From contig NC_133771.1 of the NCBI RefSeq assembly GCF_003597395.2, positions 124,777,178 through 124,841,177 on the forward strand: DNA of 64,000 nucleotides. Direction: 5' to 3'. Source of the stretch: Chelonoidis abingdonii (Eukaryota > Chordata > Testudines > Testudinidae). The notes below the pieces were generated by a model that searched no databases, had not been told where the DNA came from, and saw only the letters and a program-made list of their open reading frames with translations. The translations under genes and the position numbers were made by a program. Of this stretch, positions 22,115-34,624 are shown in pieces; the stretch's first letter is position 1; every line of letters begins with the position of its first letter.

Positions 22115-24215
22115 AGAGTGTAGTTCGAGATGCATCCTCCGGTTCATTTCAGGTTTGAGAAGGAATACTAGGAACTGGTTTCTCTAGCTACCCATCCATC
22201 TCTAGGCACATGGCCCCTTTGCTATAGTAACTAATCTAAGTACCATATGTTAAAAGGAGAGGAGACCTGGAATCAAGGTTGAAACCACAAAGAGATTTCA
22301 ACACCATAGACTCCACTATTTTAGGCCAAGAAGACCATTTAGTAAATTACACCTATCCTGCGGGAATTGGCAGATACTGACCTGTTTGGTCATCTGTGCT
22401 AGAAATAAATGAAATCAGAAATGTTAAAGGCAGCAGAAGGCCATATATTCCACCAAGGCCTAACCTTATGTTATGAAACTGAAGAAAATGTGAAAGGTCG
22501 ATCTTGCTCAGAATGTAATAAAATAAATATGACCATATAAATAGTTAAATCACCGTGGGAAGAAGTTCCATTTGGTATAAATCATACACGTCAACTCAAA
22601 AGCATGTAGCAACCCTGTCAAAATACCTATTGCATTGCCTACTGAATGATGATAATTCTGGGGTAATGTCTTCCTATGAAGTTTCACAGTCTCCATGGCT
22701 AGAACACTAACTGTGCTTGGACTTTATTTTGTTACCTATAGCAATGCAATAGGAAATGAACAAAATGAAAGCTAATGTTTTAAAGTATGATTATTTTAAA
22801 AGATTGAATGTTTAATCAGTGAAACTAACCTATTGATTTTTTTTTTTTTAAATTAGGCGTACCCTGTTTTCCAGGAAATGATATGTCAATATACTGAAGA
22901 GTAGTGCCCCAAGTTAGAAAGCAGGGAGAGATTAAACTACAGCAGTGTTCTTATGTTTCTTCAGTCATGGAGCATAGTTTATGTGTAAATAGGGGCTGGT
23001 GAGACAAGAGAAGGGGAGAGGAAGTAACTATGGTTCCTATTTGCAGTATATTTGTATATAGCATCTTTCACACAAAAGTCTTATTAATCACGTCATATTT
23101 GATTAGTCCATAGTACAAGCATTAAATGCAAACTACTATATGTTGTAAAGCAAGGGTATGATAAAGGTAAATAGTTGTATGTTTTACCTGGGAGCTTTTG
23201 GGGGAAAGAACAGGGAAACTGCGAGGCTAACAGAAAAGAATAGGAATGTTTTATTAGATCGAAGGATTGAATGCTAGGCTGAGGAGGAGAGGTGGACATT
23301 GATTTGAAGAGAGTTGATCAAGTAGGTAAAGAAAGGAATAGAGGCTGCTCTAGGTGGTGGAGGATTGTGGGGGAGAAGAGTCTATTCTCCACTATCAATA
23401 GATGGGAGTAACAGCAGTCTGGTATTGGAAGCACATAGGGGTCTATATGAAGTTTCAACAATCGCATCTGCTTTCTCTCCTCATAACATGTTAGGGACAG
23501 GGTCCATGACTGGATCAGCAATGGTTGTATAGGACCTAAGATGAATGGTGAGGTTGTATGTTCATAGCACAAACACAGCAGGAGACCATCATTGCCTTTT
23601 AGTCCCTTGTATTGTGCTTTCCATGCTGCCTAGAAGTAATGATATGTAATGTCATTAGTATTGTACTTCCAAACTGCACCACCTACTCAGCTTTGTGCAC
23701 AATCATTATTGATTTATCTAGAAGTCTTTATGTGGCATTTTGCAAAGTCATGTTAGATTTGTGTGTTTATAATATGTGAGTAGGGAGCACAGCACTTTCA
23801 GGCAGTTCTTTTTATTTTTCTTCTCTAAAAGTAACAATAATATATTTCTGTTTCCAAGGATAAAGGGAAATGACCAAGTAGTTTAATCGCCAACATTAAA
23901 TGGAATGCTTTTTCTTATTTTCTTTGGTTTCCTCTCTTTCTTTAGTAAGAGCTGTCATATTCCAGTTCAGCTATAATTTAGATGTGAGTTTTAAATATTG
24001 AGGCGAATAACTCCTAACAGACCAGCCCAAAGGGTGAGGAAGGAATTTCACCTTAGGAGGAGCTGAGAAGAAAAGTGGAGATTTCCTGGCACACAAGTAC
24101 CCAAGATAAGAAAGAGGCTTCAGTCTGATTGCTGCTCCTGGATTAAATTCTGTCCCTGCTGAAATCAGTTTTCCCAAGGACTTCAGCAAGCTAGGATTTC
24201 AGAACTCTCATAATC
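22115..24215. other. intronic sequence, nothing recognised
   Basis: About 2.1 kb without recognisable exon, RNA gene or element ends. Confidence 0.45.
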
Positions 24216-24609
24216 TTAGGCCTTGGCTACACTGGAGAGTTGCAGCGCTGGTGAAGGGGTTACAGCGCTGCAACTCACTCTGTGTACACACTTGGAAAGC
24301 CCAGCCAGCGCTGCAACTCCCTGGCTGCAGCGCTGGCTGTACACCTGGTCTGATTGGGGTGTAGCGATTCCATCGCTGGTGATGCAGTGTTGGTCATCAG
24401 GTGTGGACACCAAAAGCGCTGTTGTTGGCCTCCAGGGTATTAGGAGGTATCCCAGCATACCTTTTCGGCCACTCTGCTCATCGTTTCACACTCCACTGCC
24501 CTGAGCTCAGGTGACCCGCCCTTTAAATGCCGCGGGAATTTTAAAAATCTCCTTCCTGTTTGCTCAGCCAGGCGTGGAGTGCAATCAATCAATCAATCAA
24601 TCACTGACC

Positions 24610-25198
24610 ATGCCTCCACGCCGCAAACGAGCCCCAGCATGGAGCAATGGTGAGCTGCAGGACCTCATCAGTGTTTGGGGTGAGGAAGCTGTGCAGTCAC
24701 AGCTGCGCTCCAGCCGTAGAAATTGTGATACCTATGGCCAGATATCAAAGTCCATGCTGGATAGGGGCCATGAACGGGACGCCCTGCAGTGCAGGGTCAA
24801 AGTAAAGGAGCTGCGGAGTGCCTATTGCAAAGCCTGTGAGGGAAACTGCCCCCACGACCTGCCGTTTTTACAATGAGCTGGACGCGATACTTGGGGGTGA
24901 CCCCACTGCAAATCCAAGGACCACGATGGACAGTTCAGAGCCGGGAGAGGAGGTGGAGGAGGCTGTGGAGGATCCAGAGACTGAGGGTACTGGAGTGGTG
25001 GAAGATACCCCAGAGTCCCAGGAGGCATGCAGCCAGGAGCTCTTCTCAAGCCAGGAGGAAGCTAGCCAGTCGCAGCAGCTGGAACGTGGTTGGTTGAAGA
25101 GAGCGAGGAGCGTGTCTCCCGGTAGCACTTTTACCATGTTTTGTGAGGGGGGTGGTTATGGCTGCCTGCGTGCCGTGCGTGCATGCATGCTGCGCTAG
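24610..25198 (+). pseudogene. Harbinger Myb/SANT-like DNA-binding protein, frameshifted
   Basis: Harbinger elements encode a small Myb/SANT-like partner that binds the element ends and helps the transposase enter the nucleus. Here the start ATG at 24610 (context GACCATGC) opens a basic N-terminus (PPRRKRAPAWSNGEL), then the helix text LQDLISVWGEEAVQSQL and YGQISKSMLDRG. The first frame stops at 24876. A one-base frame change near 24841..24850 moves the rest into the next frame, which reads RFYNELDAILGG and then an acidic tail rich in E, D, S and Q up to about 25085. The remaining text to the stop at 25198 looks unrelated. It is positioned convergently with the transposase relic of the same element. 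Confidence 0.82.
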
Positions 25199-26839
25199 TG
25201 TGCATACCATTTGCTTGGTCTATCACGTCCGGTACTTGGCCTCTGTTCTCTTGCAAACGTTCTGCCAGAGCTGGGGATGTGCTGCGGCAGTTTATGGGAG
25301 AGTACTGTGGGTCTTTTTGTCCCAGTCGTGGCTAACGTCGTCCGCAGCCACTGTTGCCGTGAAGGATAGTGGGGGGCACTTGCTGCACCAGGCAGTGCCT
25401 AGGGACCAGTGCGGTCCCCATTGCTGGAGACGCCCTTCCGGCTCTTGCCCAGGTGCGCAGGGCAGGGGATGTATCTGGACGGCTCAAATGGCTGTGGAAT
25501 TAGTGATACTTGTTCGATGTCTGTCCCCCGTCTAGCTGCTTCTTCTGCTTTCTGTGCCAAACGCCATTGAGAGCCCTTATCTGGCATTCCCTTTCCCAGG
25601 GGTGTGAGTCGCTAGCAGAACAGTGATTCCAGGAGTAAAGTGCTGTGGCACTTGTGGGGGGTGGTGTTCCGTGGTCTTCCCAGTGCTTCTCTGCTGTTCC
25701 CCATGCCAATCCCTTGAGCCCTGACTCCACTCAGCAGCTCCATTCCAGGGGACGGCCAGCAGAAACATTGATTCCTTAGTTGACCCGCCCTGTATCCACC
25801 TGTCTTCTTCTGCTGTTGCCTCTCTGTGGCTATGGAGGTGTGTGTAAATGCTGCTCAAAGAGGTCTACAACTCTGCACGTGTTATCCCATGCCGCTCTGT
25901 ACTACTGCTTCTGTTTCTTTTTTAAGTGTTCGCCTTGATCATCGGTCGTTAGTCAGAGAAGAGATCAGAACTTGACGAGGCGACAAAGCAAGACCAAGAT
26001 TTGGTGAACGCGTTATGAATCGTATGCCAGAGCAGTAACGGTTCAGGATGGGAGGAGAGGAGATGCCCGTGGAGGCAACAGAAAGCATTGAACAAAGTAT
26101 TGGTACGGGAAAAGCATTGCAAAGGGACACTACAACCAGCTTCTTCAGCTACTGGCGCTGCCCCACGACTGTAGTGGCAGTCAATGGTAGCCATGCAGGC
26201 AGATCTATCCGGTGCTACCCCACCCCGTCCCAAAGCTCTTCCTTTTGCCCCAGTGTTTGCTAGAACCCTTCCCCGGTATCCTGCTTCTGACCACCACAGG
26301 GCCCCCACCTGTTCGTTCACCGGACGAGCCCTGAGAGCTACGGACCTTTTACCTCTGCACTCAACCCATTCACCTTCAAGGCTGTGCTGAAGTGCAGAGG
26401 CATTGCCGCGCACTTCCAGCCGGAATATGCAAACATCTGCTGTCTTCTCACTCTACCCTGCCCCTCATCCTTTTATGTCTGTATTTTTTACGGTTTCTTG
26501 TAGCTTTTAAAACAGTTTTTCTTTTGCGAACAGCGAATACTGTACCGCAAGGAAGAAATCCGTCTGTACCACTGCATTACCCAGCGCAAGGCACCAACTT
26601 ATGTTGGCTTCAGCTCACATGTTCCTCCAGGATCCCTAATCCTGGAATGCCTGTGGTGGGCCTTCTAGTAGCCTGTCTCTGGCTGTGCAATTCAGCTCTC
26701 CAGGCGTTGAATCCTCGGAGGTCCATTGTCCGGACTGTTTCCCCTTCCCTTACCAAGATTTATGGGGTACAGCACACGGCCTTATAACGCAGGGATGCTG
26801 CTTTCCCCAAGTCTAGGCTTTCCAGAAGACACTCAAGCG

Positions 26840-27650
26840 TCCTTTAAATGCCGCCGATAGCACCCTCCACAGTCAATTTGCACCAGCGCTCGCTGTAGTT
26901 GACTGCGGCCTTGCCCTGCTCAAGCCTTAGGCTATGGTTCATGAGCCAGGCTATTACCGGGGTAGCGGCGGCTCAGGATCCAATGGGCATTGTCGACGTC
27001 CCCTGACTGTGACTCTTGCGATCTGGAGAAAGTTCCGGGCCTGCAGCTTCCTTGAACAGCACTGTTTCCGAAAGGATGCCTGTGCATCATAGCACCTTTC
27101 AGGCCGCCTGTGTAACTGTCATGTGAACTTCCCACGGGGGTGATCACAAGCGCCTGGGAACTACATTAGGAATACCCCTTCCGTTAATGTACGGTCGGAT
27201 GCCTGATTGGGTGGGCCAGATGGATATGCCCGTTGCCCATCTATCGCCCCTTCTCCCCCCGTTACGGAAAGCCATTTGTTGCAAAGCATCCAGAATGTCC
27301 GGCACATTCCCGAGTCGACATTCTTTCTCGAGGGATGCGACTTAATGGACCCTGCAACTTGATCACACTATTCCACTGGCTTTCCTCCAAAAAAACTGTC
27401 GCACCGTCGTGGCAGTGTCTTTGGAGTTGCCTCTTCCAAGACTGTCGAATGCTCACCACTGTTCCATGACAGGGCGTCTTTCAATCTCGTCCGTTGCGCC
27501 CAGGGTAGGGGGCGGTCGCACACGTCCGGAAAGTGGCTTTTCTCATCCGAAACAGTTCTGCAGCCCGCTCCGTCATCGCCAGCTTGCAGGACGTGATGTC
27601 CCACCATCCGTGCTTTTGTTTTTCCGCCCAAAGGCAGCGTTTCCACGACT
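26840..27650 (-). pseudogene. Harbinger DDE transposase relic, minus strand
   Basis: Fragments of a HARBI1-like nuclease read on the minus strand in several frames: GFP followed by an AIDG-like tract near 27240..27265, PYINGRG near 27190, GSSHDSY near 27110, RHPFGNSAV near 27070 and GDVDN...LSRRYPGNSLAHEP at 26932..27010. These correspond in order to GFPN, DGTH, YINRK, HDTHVFRN and GDPAYPL-PWLMKP of the better copy at 49015..50278. Multiple frameshifts and substitutions remove any active site. The orientation faces the Myb/SANT gene of the same element. Confidence 0.72.
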
Positions 27651-28719
27651 GCTAGGCAGCCATTACTGCCACCAGCATTTGTGTCACTGCGTCAGGTGAT
27701 CTGTATCTGTATTCGGATAGTCACGGTCGGTATCGTCACTGTCAGCTTTGGAGCAGAAGGAATGCCCACTGCAAAGTGATGTTGCTGGCGATCATTCGAT
27801 CGGCAACGTCTCAGGCAGCTCGGCGTCCATTTCTAACAGAAACCGAGGGCAGATTCCAATGCACGCCAAATTGCTGGAGCGATGACCACGGGGAGCTGGG
27901 ACGGAAGCGGACATGACCCGCACCCTTGCGTCCCTTCCACAACCCACCGCACCAAGATGGGCGCGAGGTGCTCTGTGGGTAGTGGCCCCAATGCCCTTTC
28001 CCATCACGCCGCTTGGGCCAACTGCGTGCAAATGTGGCCACACTGCAGCGCTGGTAGCTGTGAGTGTGGCCACACTGCAGCGCTGTTCCTACACAGCTGT
28101 ACGACCACAGCTGTAACTCCCAGCGCTGCACATTTCCAAGTGTAGCCAAGCCCTTAGACAATGAATGAGCAAGGGGTCTGCTGGCACAAGGTAAACATTC
28201 TGACTTTAAGGATATTGGAACTTGATTTCCCTGTGCTACATGGGTTTTGGTATTTTAATTGTCATTAGAGATGGACAAAATGCTTCAAATAAAAATTTGT
28301 TGTTGTTGTTGTTTTTGAAAACAGCCTTTTATCAAAGGAAAATTTTCATGAAAATTTGTCGCCATTGATGAAATTAGTTTTTTATGACAAAAATGATGTC
28401 CTTTTTTGATATTTCTTTCAAATTTTTACCTGTTTTTAGTAATCCCCCTCAAAATTATAATAATCATTTAACTCTTTTGATAATATTTTCAATAAAAGTT
28501 TCAGGGGGAAATTCACAAATTTCCAGAAATATAAAAATGTATCTATTTCAAGCCCTCTGAAGTGAATGCAACTTTGAAATTTTTTTGCAAAACTAATTTT
28601 TCATTTTTCTACCCACTCTAATTATCATTTTTTTAATCAGTTGCAAAAAGAAAATCATTTTACTAGAACAGAAAGCTTTTTACATTGCTCCTCTCCTCAC
28701 AAAGGAGGAAAGATGGTCA

Positions 28720-29135
28720 AGATTCGGAATAGGTAGTCAGGAGACTTGGATTCTGTTCTGTCTCTGCCACAGAATTACAGTATGACCTTGGGCAAGTCAC
28801 TTAGAACAATATTTTCAAGAGAAGCCTCTGATTTCAGGAGGCTCTGTTTTTGGGTGCAAAAGCTGAGCTATCTTGGGCTGGACTTTCAGAGCTGTTGATA
28901 GTTCACACCTTCACTAGAAATCATTGGGGCTGTTGATGCTCAACATTGCTGAAAATCTGGCCCAAGGTATCCCAAGTTCAACACCCAAACTCAGAAGCTG
29001 CTTTTGAAAAATGTGGTCTTAACCTTCTGTGCCTCAGTATCGCAATGTGTAAAATGAGGGTGATAGTACCTCATACCTTCCAGATGTGTTGTGACAGTAA
29101 ATCATTTACTTTTCATCAGTGTGTATGAGATCCTT
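28720..29135 (+). repeat. MIR-like SINE relic with inserted text
   Basis: GGAGACTTGGATTCTGTTCTG...CTGCCACAGAATTACAGTATG...CCTTGGGCAAGTCACTTAG and, after an interruption, TTCTGTGCCTCAGTATCGC...GTAAAATGAGGGTGATAGTAC are plus-strand MIR-type phrases in the right order. Confidence 0.75.
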
Positions 29136-29147
29136 GGGTAGAACATT

Positions 29148-29206
29148 GTTTATTTATTATTTATTTATCATTTGTTATTATTTATTCTATTAGTATTTTA
29201 TTATAT
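29148..29206. repeat. AT-rich (TTTA)n-like low-complexity tract
   Basis: Repeated TTTATTATTTAT phrases. Confidence 0.8.
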
Positions 29207-30024
29207 CAAACTGAGTAATCTTGTGGTGTTTTTAAACATTAAAAAAGGCTAACTCAATGGTAATCATCATTTTGTGAGGGTGGGGAAGAGGGTATGTACA
29301 CTGTTTTTTCCCCAATAATAAATGCAGTAACATAAATACAGTAAATGTATAACTGTGCAATAGTACCATGATCTGCTTGTCTTGACCAACACAAGTCAGA
29401 GTCCAATAGTCCAGCCCTGGACATTTGGACAGTTCTCAACCTTGCCTTATATAATCACACAGATCTCAGGCCTGGATGATGCAGACCAACCTGGAGGTAT
29501 CATTTATCATACCAAAGCTAAAAAAGAGTTGCGTGGAATGCAAAAGCTTGTCCCTTTCCCCAACAGAAGTCAATCCAATAAAATATACTGGCTCACTCGC
29601 CTTGTCTACTCTGTATGTATAATCTTGACTTTCGCAGATTTGTTTGCATTTTGTAGGCGGCAAGGATGATTGTGTATCATCTCTCTTAAAGACCTGAATT
29701 ACCTGTGATGCCTACAATAAATTGCCAACCGATAATGGCTATACAGGTGGCCAGCAGGGATTACTGATGTCGTTGTCTCTTGCTTATTTATGTCTTTAAA
29801 AAAAAATCAAACCTACAAATTATACAGATAGCTAGTTTATTTTAGCCTTGGTGTGTTTCTGTCACTGTCATTCAGTTCTGCCTCCCCTTTCTCCTTCGAT
29901 TTTTGTTACACCAGTTTATTACATCTTGTCTTAAACTAACTTGTCTTAAAATGATCTATGCATGTGGACTCTGCTGCCTGTGCATTGAAATTGATGGGGG
30001 CCTGGCTGCATGTATTAAATCGCA

Positions 30025-30110
30025 GAACTGATGCCCTTAGACCGTAAGCCCCATGAGGCAGGGGCTATCTCTTTTCTATGAATTAGTATTGCACTAAGCA
30101 CAATTGGCTG
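30025..30110 (+). repeat. L2/CR1-tail-like dispersed repeat
   Basis: CCTTAGACCGTAAGCCCCATGAGGCAGGGGCTATCTC...ATTGCACTAAGCACAATTGG resembles the common 'tagactgtaagct...cctagcacaatg' retroposon tail known in amniotes. Confidence 0.65.
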
Positions 30111-31140
30111 GATCCTCTGGGTTCTATGGTAAAAATAATTATGTTTCAAGACTTGCGTGAGCCTATTGAAAGAGTAGCTGAAATAAACTTTGCATGCTTG
30201 TGTAGAACTGAAAATATATCTTTCAAGTATATTTCAATGTTGCCAACCTCAAAGATTCTAATATCATGGAATGGAATATTATTGGCTGAAGAATCACAAG
30301 TTTTAAAAAACAAAAAAAAAATTGGTCTTTTTTTTTTCCCCCCCTTCTGGTTTTTGAGCCTTTAAGATTCATGTTTTCAAGCTTTTCTCGAGAACCAGGA
30401 GAGCTAGAAACTCAGTTTTTTTTTGTTTGTTTGTTTGTTTTAAATAAAGAGATTTTCCTGTCTTTGTATGGTTCTAAAGGCTGGAGCTTTAAAGAAAACA
30501 CTGAATATTGCAAGACTCGTGATAAAATCACAATAATACTATGGACATATATGTCTCAGGAGCGATAGCCAAATTAGTAACTTTTTGCAGAAATACAATT
30601 TCTGCTCTGGTACTAATCTGAAATACTGATTCTTAAGGATACTGCACCAAATTAGGTGGTGACTTGTCCCAGTATTCCATGTCAGATGTAAATAGGCCAG
30701 AGAATGACTGAATATAGCAGTTTAATTTGCTGCTTTTTAGCATTCAGTGGAACTAGTGTTACTTTCCTACTATGTTGTGGGCATGGTAGTCTGGCTGGAA
30801 AAGTCTGAGCTTAGGCTTCCCTGCTTAACATTGTTCATAGCTATATCTGGCTAGAAATCACACTTGGAGTAAAGCAGGGGACTGTGTATGAGGTATATGG
30901 GGTGCAAGGCAGCTCTTTCTGGCTTGGCTAAACAGCCCTCCCGCACAGCTCCCGCCCTCTCCTCCTGGGTTGGCATGGTAGGAGCTCCTCCTCCTGTTGC
31001 AGTCAAGGTTAATCACTGATTAACACAATCAAGAAAACAAAAACAGAGTTCAGGCAAATCAGCTGGGAGCTCTAGGTGCTATCAGAATATAAATAGTAAT
31101 CATGGCTGATATAAAGCACATCTTTTGTTTAATAAACAAT

Positions 31141-31622
31141 AAGGCCCTGCTTTGAATTGCAGAATGATTATCACATAATAGCAGCTGAGTTGCGGATAAG
31201 ACATGGAAAATTGCGGAAAAGAAATAATGGACCTTTATTAATTGCAGTAATTTGGAAAAGCTGGAGAAGACCTGTTTTAGAAAAATTACTGGAACAGTGT
31301 AAACACTCAAGTATTACATTATGCCTGCTAATTTTTTTGATAACCAGACATTTTGCTGCAACTATGTTAAAGTCATTAATGCGTGTGGCCGATAGTGGGA
31401 GCCCTGCGGTTCATGGGGCTGACAGCCCAAGCTCCAGCCATTATCAGCTCAGCTAAATAGGATTCTCCTGTACTAATGGGGGGAAAAATGTGTGTTGCAA
31501 ACCTCGAAATGTATGCAAAACTTCAGACAGTGCAAAGTAAGCTAATTAAAATCAAAATTCCAGTGCAAGCCTAATATTGCAGGATCCGCAATTTCCGCAG
31601 TATTGCAAATTAAGTAGGGCCT
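31141..31622. mobile_element. DNA transposon MITE, AAGGCCCT ends
   Basis: The left end AAGGCCCTGCTTTGAATTGC and the reverse of the right end AAGGCCCTACTTAATTTGCA are inverted copies. Subterminal GAATTGCAGAATG and CCGCAATTTCCGCAG also mirror each other. Flanks TAAACAAT and TGAACAAT (the latter two bases beyond the right end) match at seven of eight positions, favouring hAT. The frame at 31157..31456 is not a recognisable protein. Confidence 0.7.
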
Positions 31623-32290
31623 TAATGAACAATATAGTTACATGTTGGTTTTAAAAAAAGAAAGAAAAGCTGGAAGCATATTTTGTCCCTCGCCAGCCAA
31701 ATTTGAGATCTAGATAAACAAGGAGGTTTAAAAATATTTCCTTACCCATTTAAAGCCTTGCACTTGACTTGGGCTCCACATTGTCTGTTGTTGATTTTTT
31801 CAAATTAAAAAAGTGACATTTAATCCTTGCATAAATGTGCTGAGTTTTAATTTATAAGATGGAAGCAAAAGACATGTCACAAGAATAAGAAAGCCTTAAT
31901 ACTGTATGAAAAATGATTTTCAAAGTCTTTCCTTTTTGCTGATTCTATTGTGTTCATGTCATCATAATAACAATGCAGTCAGTTCTTGTGGAGAGTTTTT
32001 AGTGCTTTTAGTATTAATTAAATGTAATTCAACAAAACGAAGTTGACATTGAAAACAAAACTGGAAAATTTTGAATGCTTTACTTTTCAAACAAAATTAT
32101 CATCAAATATTGTAGAGAAATGTAACAAAAAGGGCCTGATCCGAAACTCATTGAAGTCCATGGAAAGACTCCAATTGATTTTGTTGGCCTTTGGCTCAAG
32201 CACTATTTAGAATATATTAGAGCTTACTAAAAAAAACAAACAAACCCAAAACTATTAGCTATGAGTAGCTACATGAGGACACAAGAGCTC
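31623..32290. other. intronic sequence, nothing recognised
   Basis: AT-rich. GGCCTGATCCGAAACTCATTGAAGTCCATGG near 32132 is a half-copy of a palindromic repeat. No exon. Confidence 0.4.
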
Positions 32291-32322
32291 AGATCCTAAA
32301 TACCTTTGAGGATCTGGGCCCA
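32291..32322. repeat. half-copy of AAATACCTTTGAGGATCTGGGC palindrome
   Basis: Matches one arm of the hairpin repeat at 13424..13511. Confidence 0.6.
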
Positions 32323-32371
32323 GAAAGCCGAATGGAGAATATTAAAGGTAACACAAGCTTGGAGCCTCTGA

Positions 32372-32557
32372 GGGTATGTGTACACTGTAACATAAGCCCA
32401 GTGTTTGAACTTAGGCTCAAGCCTGGCCCACCTTCCATCTACACACAAGTCTCACTAACTCAGGGGTTGGACCCGGCATTCCAGGACCCTATGGGAGGGA
32501 GGGTCTGACCTTGGGCCAAGCCAGACTTAGGGCTTGCATTGCAGTGTAGATATACCT
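32372..32557. mobile_element. MITE, GGGTATGTGTACACTG ends, TSD TGA
   Basis: A 186-base element with ends GGGTATGTGTACACTGTAA and, reversed, AGGTATATCTACACTGCAA. TGA flanks it at 32369..32371 and 32558..32560. Interior phrases such as AGGCTCAAGCCTGG are shared with 3567..3765. The trimer duplication suggests the Harbinger group. Confidence 0.85.
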
Positions 32558-32560
32558 TGA

Positions 32561-33767
32561 AAATTTGGGCTGTTAGTGAAGCTTATGCATCATGGTGGGG
32601 TGTTTTATAGGCCTCGCTCTGGCTCTCTGATCAGGGGTGCGTTTCACCTTTAATTTGTTGTCATGCGTTTTAGCCAATTCAAAAGTCATCTGAATGGTTT
32701 GGCAATCTTTCTTCCTTTCCTTATCTCTCCTCCAAATACAATAAGTGCCAAAAATGAAATTGGAGATATTTGAGCAGCTGTGGAGTCAGCACCTTTGGTT
32801 AGATGTTAAATTTAAATGAAGGAAACATCCTAAACATGATCTTGTGAAATGAGAACATCTGCTCTGTGTTTTAAAGAAGTTGGATTATAAAATGCTGTTA
32901 CACAAAGGACTTATTTTGGAGCTAGCTACCCCCAGACATATGAAGTCATTGCCCTACTTTCATTTGTAATTATAGAAGTGAGTTTATGATTCTAAATGTC
33001 AGAGGCTCCTTGGTATTTTGATCATGGCAGCTCACATCAGGCTGAGATTTAGCCAGAAAGTTACTAAATTGGATAGTTTGGGTATACTAGAGGTACGTAT
33101 ATTAGAGTATACGTGGACCTCATCATTCTAATTGTATGAATGTCTGTATCTAAATGAACTCTTGGGCAGTGTATCAAATTCAAAGAAAGCACAGACATTC
33201 TGTTAGAGGATCGCTTCCACCCAATCTTCTTCACTTCCATTTATACCATAATCAGGAGAAGGAGAGAGAGAAATCATCAAGTTTTCCTAAGGTTCCATTT
33301 GAAAATAGACAAGAGCCAGGGCATTTCAAGTTAAATATTGTCACTGTGCCCTTAGCTCATGTCAGCAGGCCAATTAGTAAGTGTTATCTGTAAAATCATA
33401 TCCTCTTCTCAAATCCTTATAAGAGCCACAGACAACAAGGTGATCTTAAAATGCAGGAGCATCTTAACTCAGGCTTTTATAGGATTAGATAAGAACTATA
33501 ATGTTGTTAGGTACAGGAGAGAAACTAACTGCTCTAAGTTCCCCTTGCAGTTTGTCTATCTTGTCTATAAAAAGTCCAGTCACAGTACTATCTAGGTATT
33601 AAGGGGCCTGATTTTCAGCAGTGTGGAGCACTCATAACTCCATTTAAAATCAGTGGAGCTGCAAATACTCCCCCCACCTCTAAAGATCTAGAGACGGTTG
33701 TTAGAGAAGGTATTTTGTTGTCTTCCTTCATAATACTGTTGAGCATTATTGATGCATTCTGCTACGT
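32561..33767. other. intronic sequence, nothing recognised
   Basis: No exon, RNA gene or repeat ends recognised. Confidence 0.4.
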
Positions 33768-34104
33768 TAGTAGTTCTCAGCCAGAGGTCTGGGGCCCCTT
33801 GAGGGCCTGTGAGGTTTCAGGGGGTCCGCCAAAATAAACGAGAGAGGGGCCAGCATTAGACTCGCTGGGGCCCAGGGCAGAAAGCCCAAGCCCCACCACC
33901 CAAGACTGAATCTGAAACCCGAGCAACTTAGCTTCATGGGGCCCTGGGCAATTGCTCTGCTTGCTGTCCCCTAACGCTGGCTCTCGCTTTTAATATACTG
34001 GATATGCAGAAAAACAGTTGTTGTGATACAGGTGAGCTGTGGAATTTTTATAGCATGTTGAGGGAGAGGAGGAAGCTCAGAAAGAAAAAGGTTGAGAACC
34101 CCTG
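33768..34104. mobile_element. hAT-type MITE (GGTTCTCAACC ends)
   Basis: Left end TAGTAGTTCTCAGCC and right end reversed CAGGGGTTCTCAACC are hAT-like. The flanks TGCTACGT and CCCTACAT match at five of eight positions. The interior has GGGGCCC-type GC text and is non-coding. Confidence 0.72.
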
Positions 34105-34149
34105 CCCTACATGGTTGCTGCATTTCACCCCAATGTGAATGAAGTGATT

Positions 34150-34624
34150 GCTCCTACACATGGGGCAGCCAGAAGGCTCCGCACGCTGCCCCCGCCTCAA
34201 GTGCCACCTCAACAGCTCCCATGGGCTGGTAACTGTGGCCAATGGGAGCTGCAGGGGTAATGGCTGCAGACAAGGCAGCGCGCAGAGCTGCCTGGATGCA
34301 CCTCCGCGTAGGAGTTGGAGAGGGGACATGCAGTTACTTCTGGGAGGTGCTTGAGGTAAGCACTGCCCGGAGCCTGCACCCCTGACCCCCTCCTATACCC
34401 CGACCCCCTGCACCAGCCCTGATCATCCTCCCACCCTCCGAACCCCTCGGTCACAGCCCGGAGCACCCTCCTGCACCCCCAGCCCCACCCCAGAGCCTGC
34501 ACCCCCAGCCGGAGCACTCACCTCCTCCCACACCCTAACCCCCAATTTTGTGAGCGTTCATGGCCAGCCATACAATTTTCATACCCAGATGTGGCCCTCG
34601 GGCCAAAAAGTTTGCCCACCCCTG
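34150..34624 (-). mobile_element. hAT-like element, CAGGGGTGGGCAAAC family, truncated
   Basis: The right end ...GGCCCTCGGGCCAAAAAGTTTGCCCACCCCTG is the reverse of CAGGGGTGGGCAAACTTTTTGG. Interior text (CACCTCAA(G)...CAATGGGAGCTGCAGGGG, CCCCCAATTTTGTGAGCGTTCATGG) matches 47489..48081. The other end is missing near 34150. Open frames over it come from C-rich composition. Confidence 0.8.

Larger units (their letters stand above)
24219..28153. mobile_element. full-length decayed Harbinger element (family A), TSD TTA
   Basis: A 3,935-base element bounded by TTA at 24216..24218 and 28154..28156. Its ends are GGCCTTGGCTACACTGG and, reversed, GGGCTTGGCTACACTTGG, each followed by CAGCGCTG palindromes. 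It carries a plus-strand Myb/SANT-like gene relic on the left and a minus-strand DDE transposase relic on the right, the convergent two-gene layout typical of PIF/Harbinger. Both genes are broken. The MITE at 487..782 shares its ends and duplication. Confidence 0.9.
28157..31138. other. intronic sequence with SINE relic and AT-rich tract
   Basis: Contains AT-rich text with (TTG)n near 28299..28313, a MIR-like relic (28720..29135), a TTTATTATTTAT tract (29148..29206) and a retroposon tail (30025..30110). No exon recognised. Confidence 0.45.

Noticed and set aside
25949..26787. Frames of 154 and 131 codons inside the family A Harbinger
   Set aside because: They do not match transposase or Myb/SANT motifs and lie in the spacer between the two gene relics.
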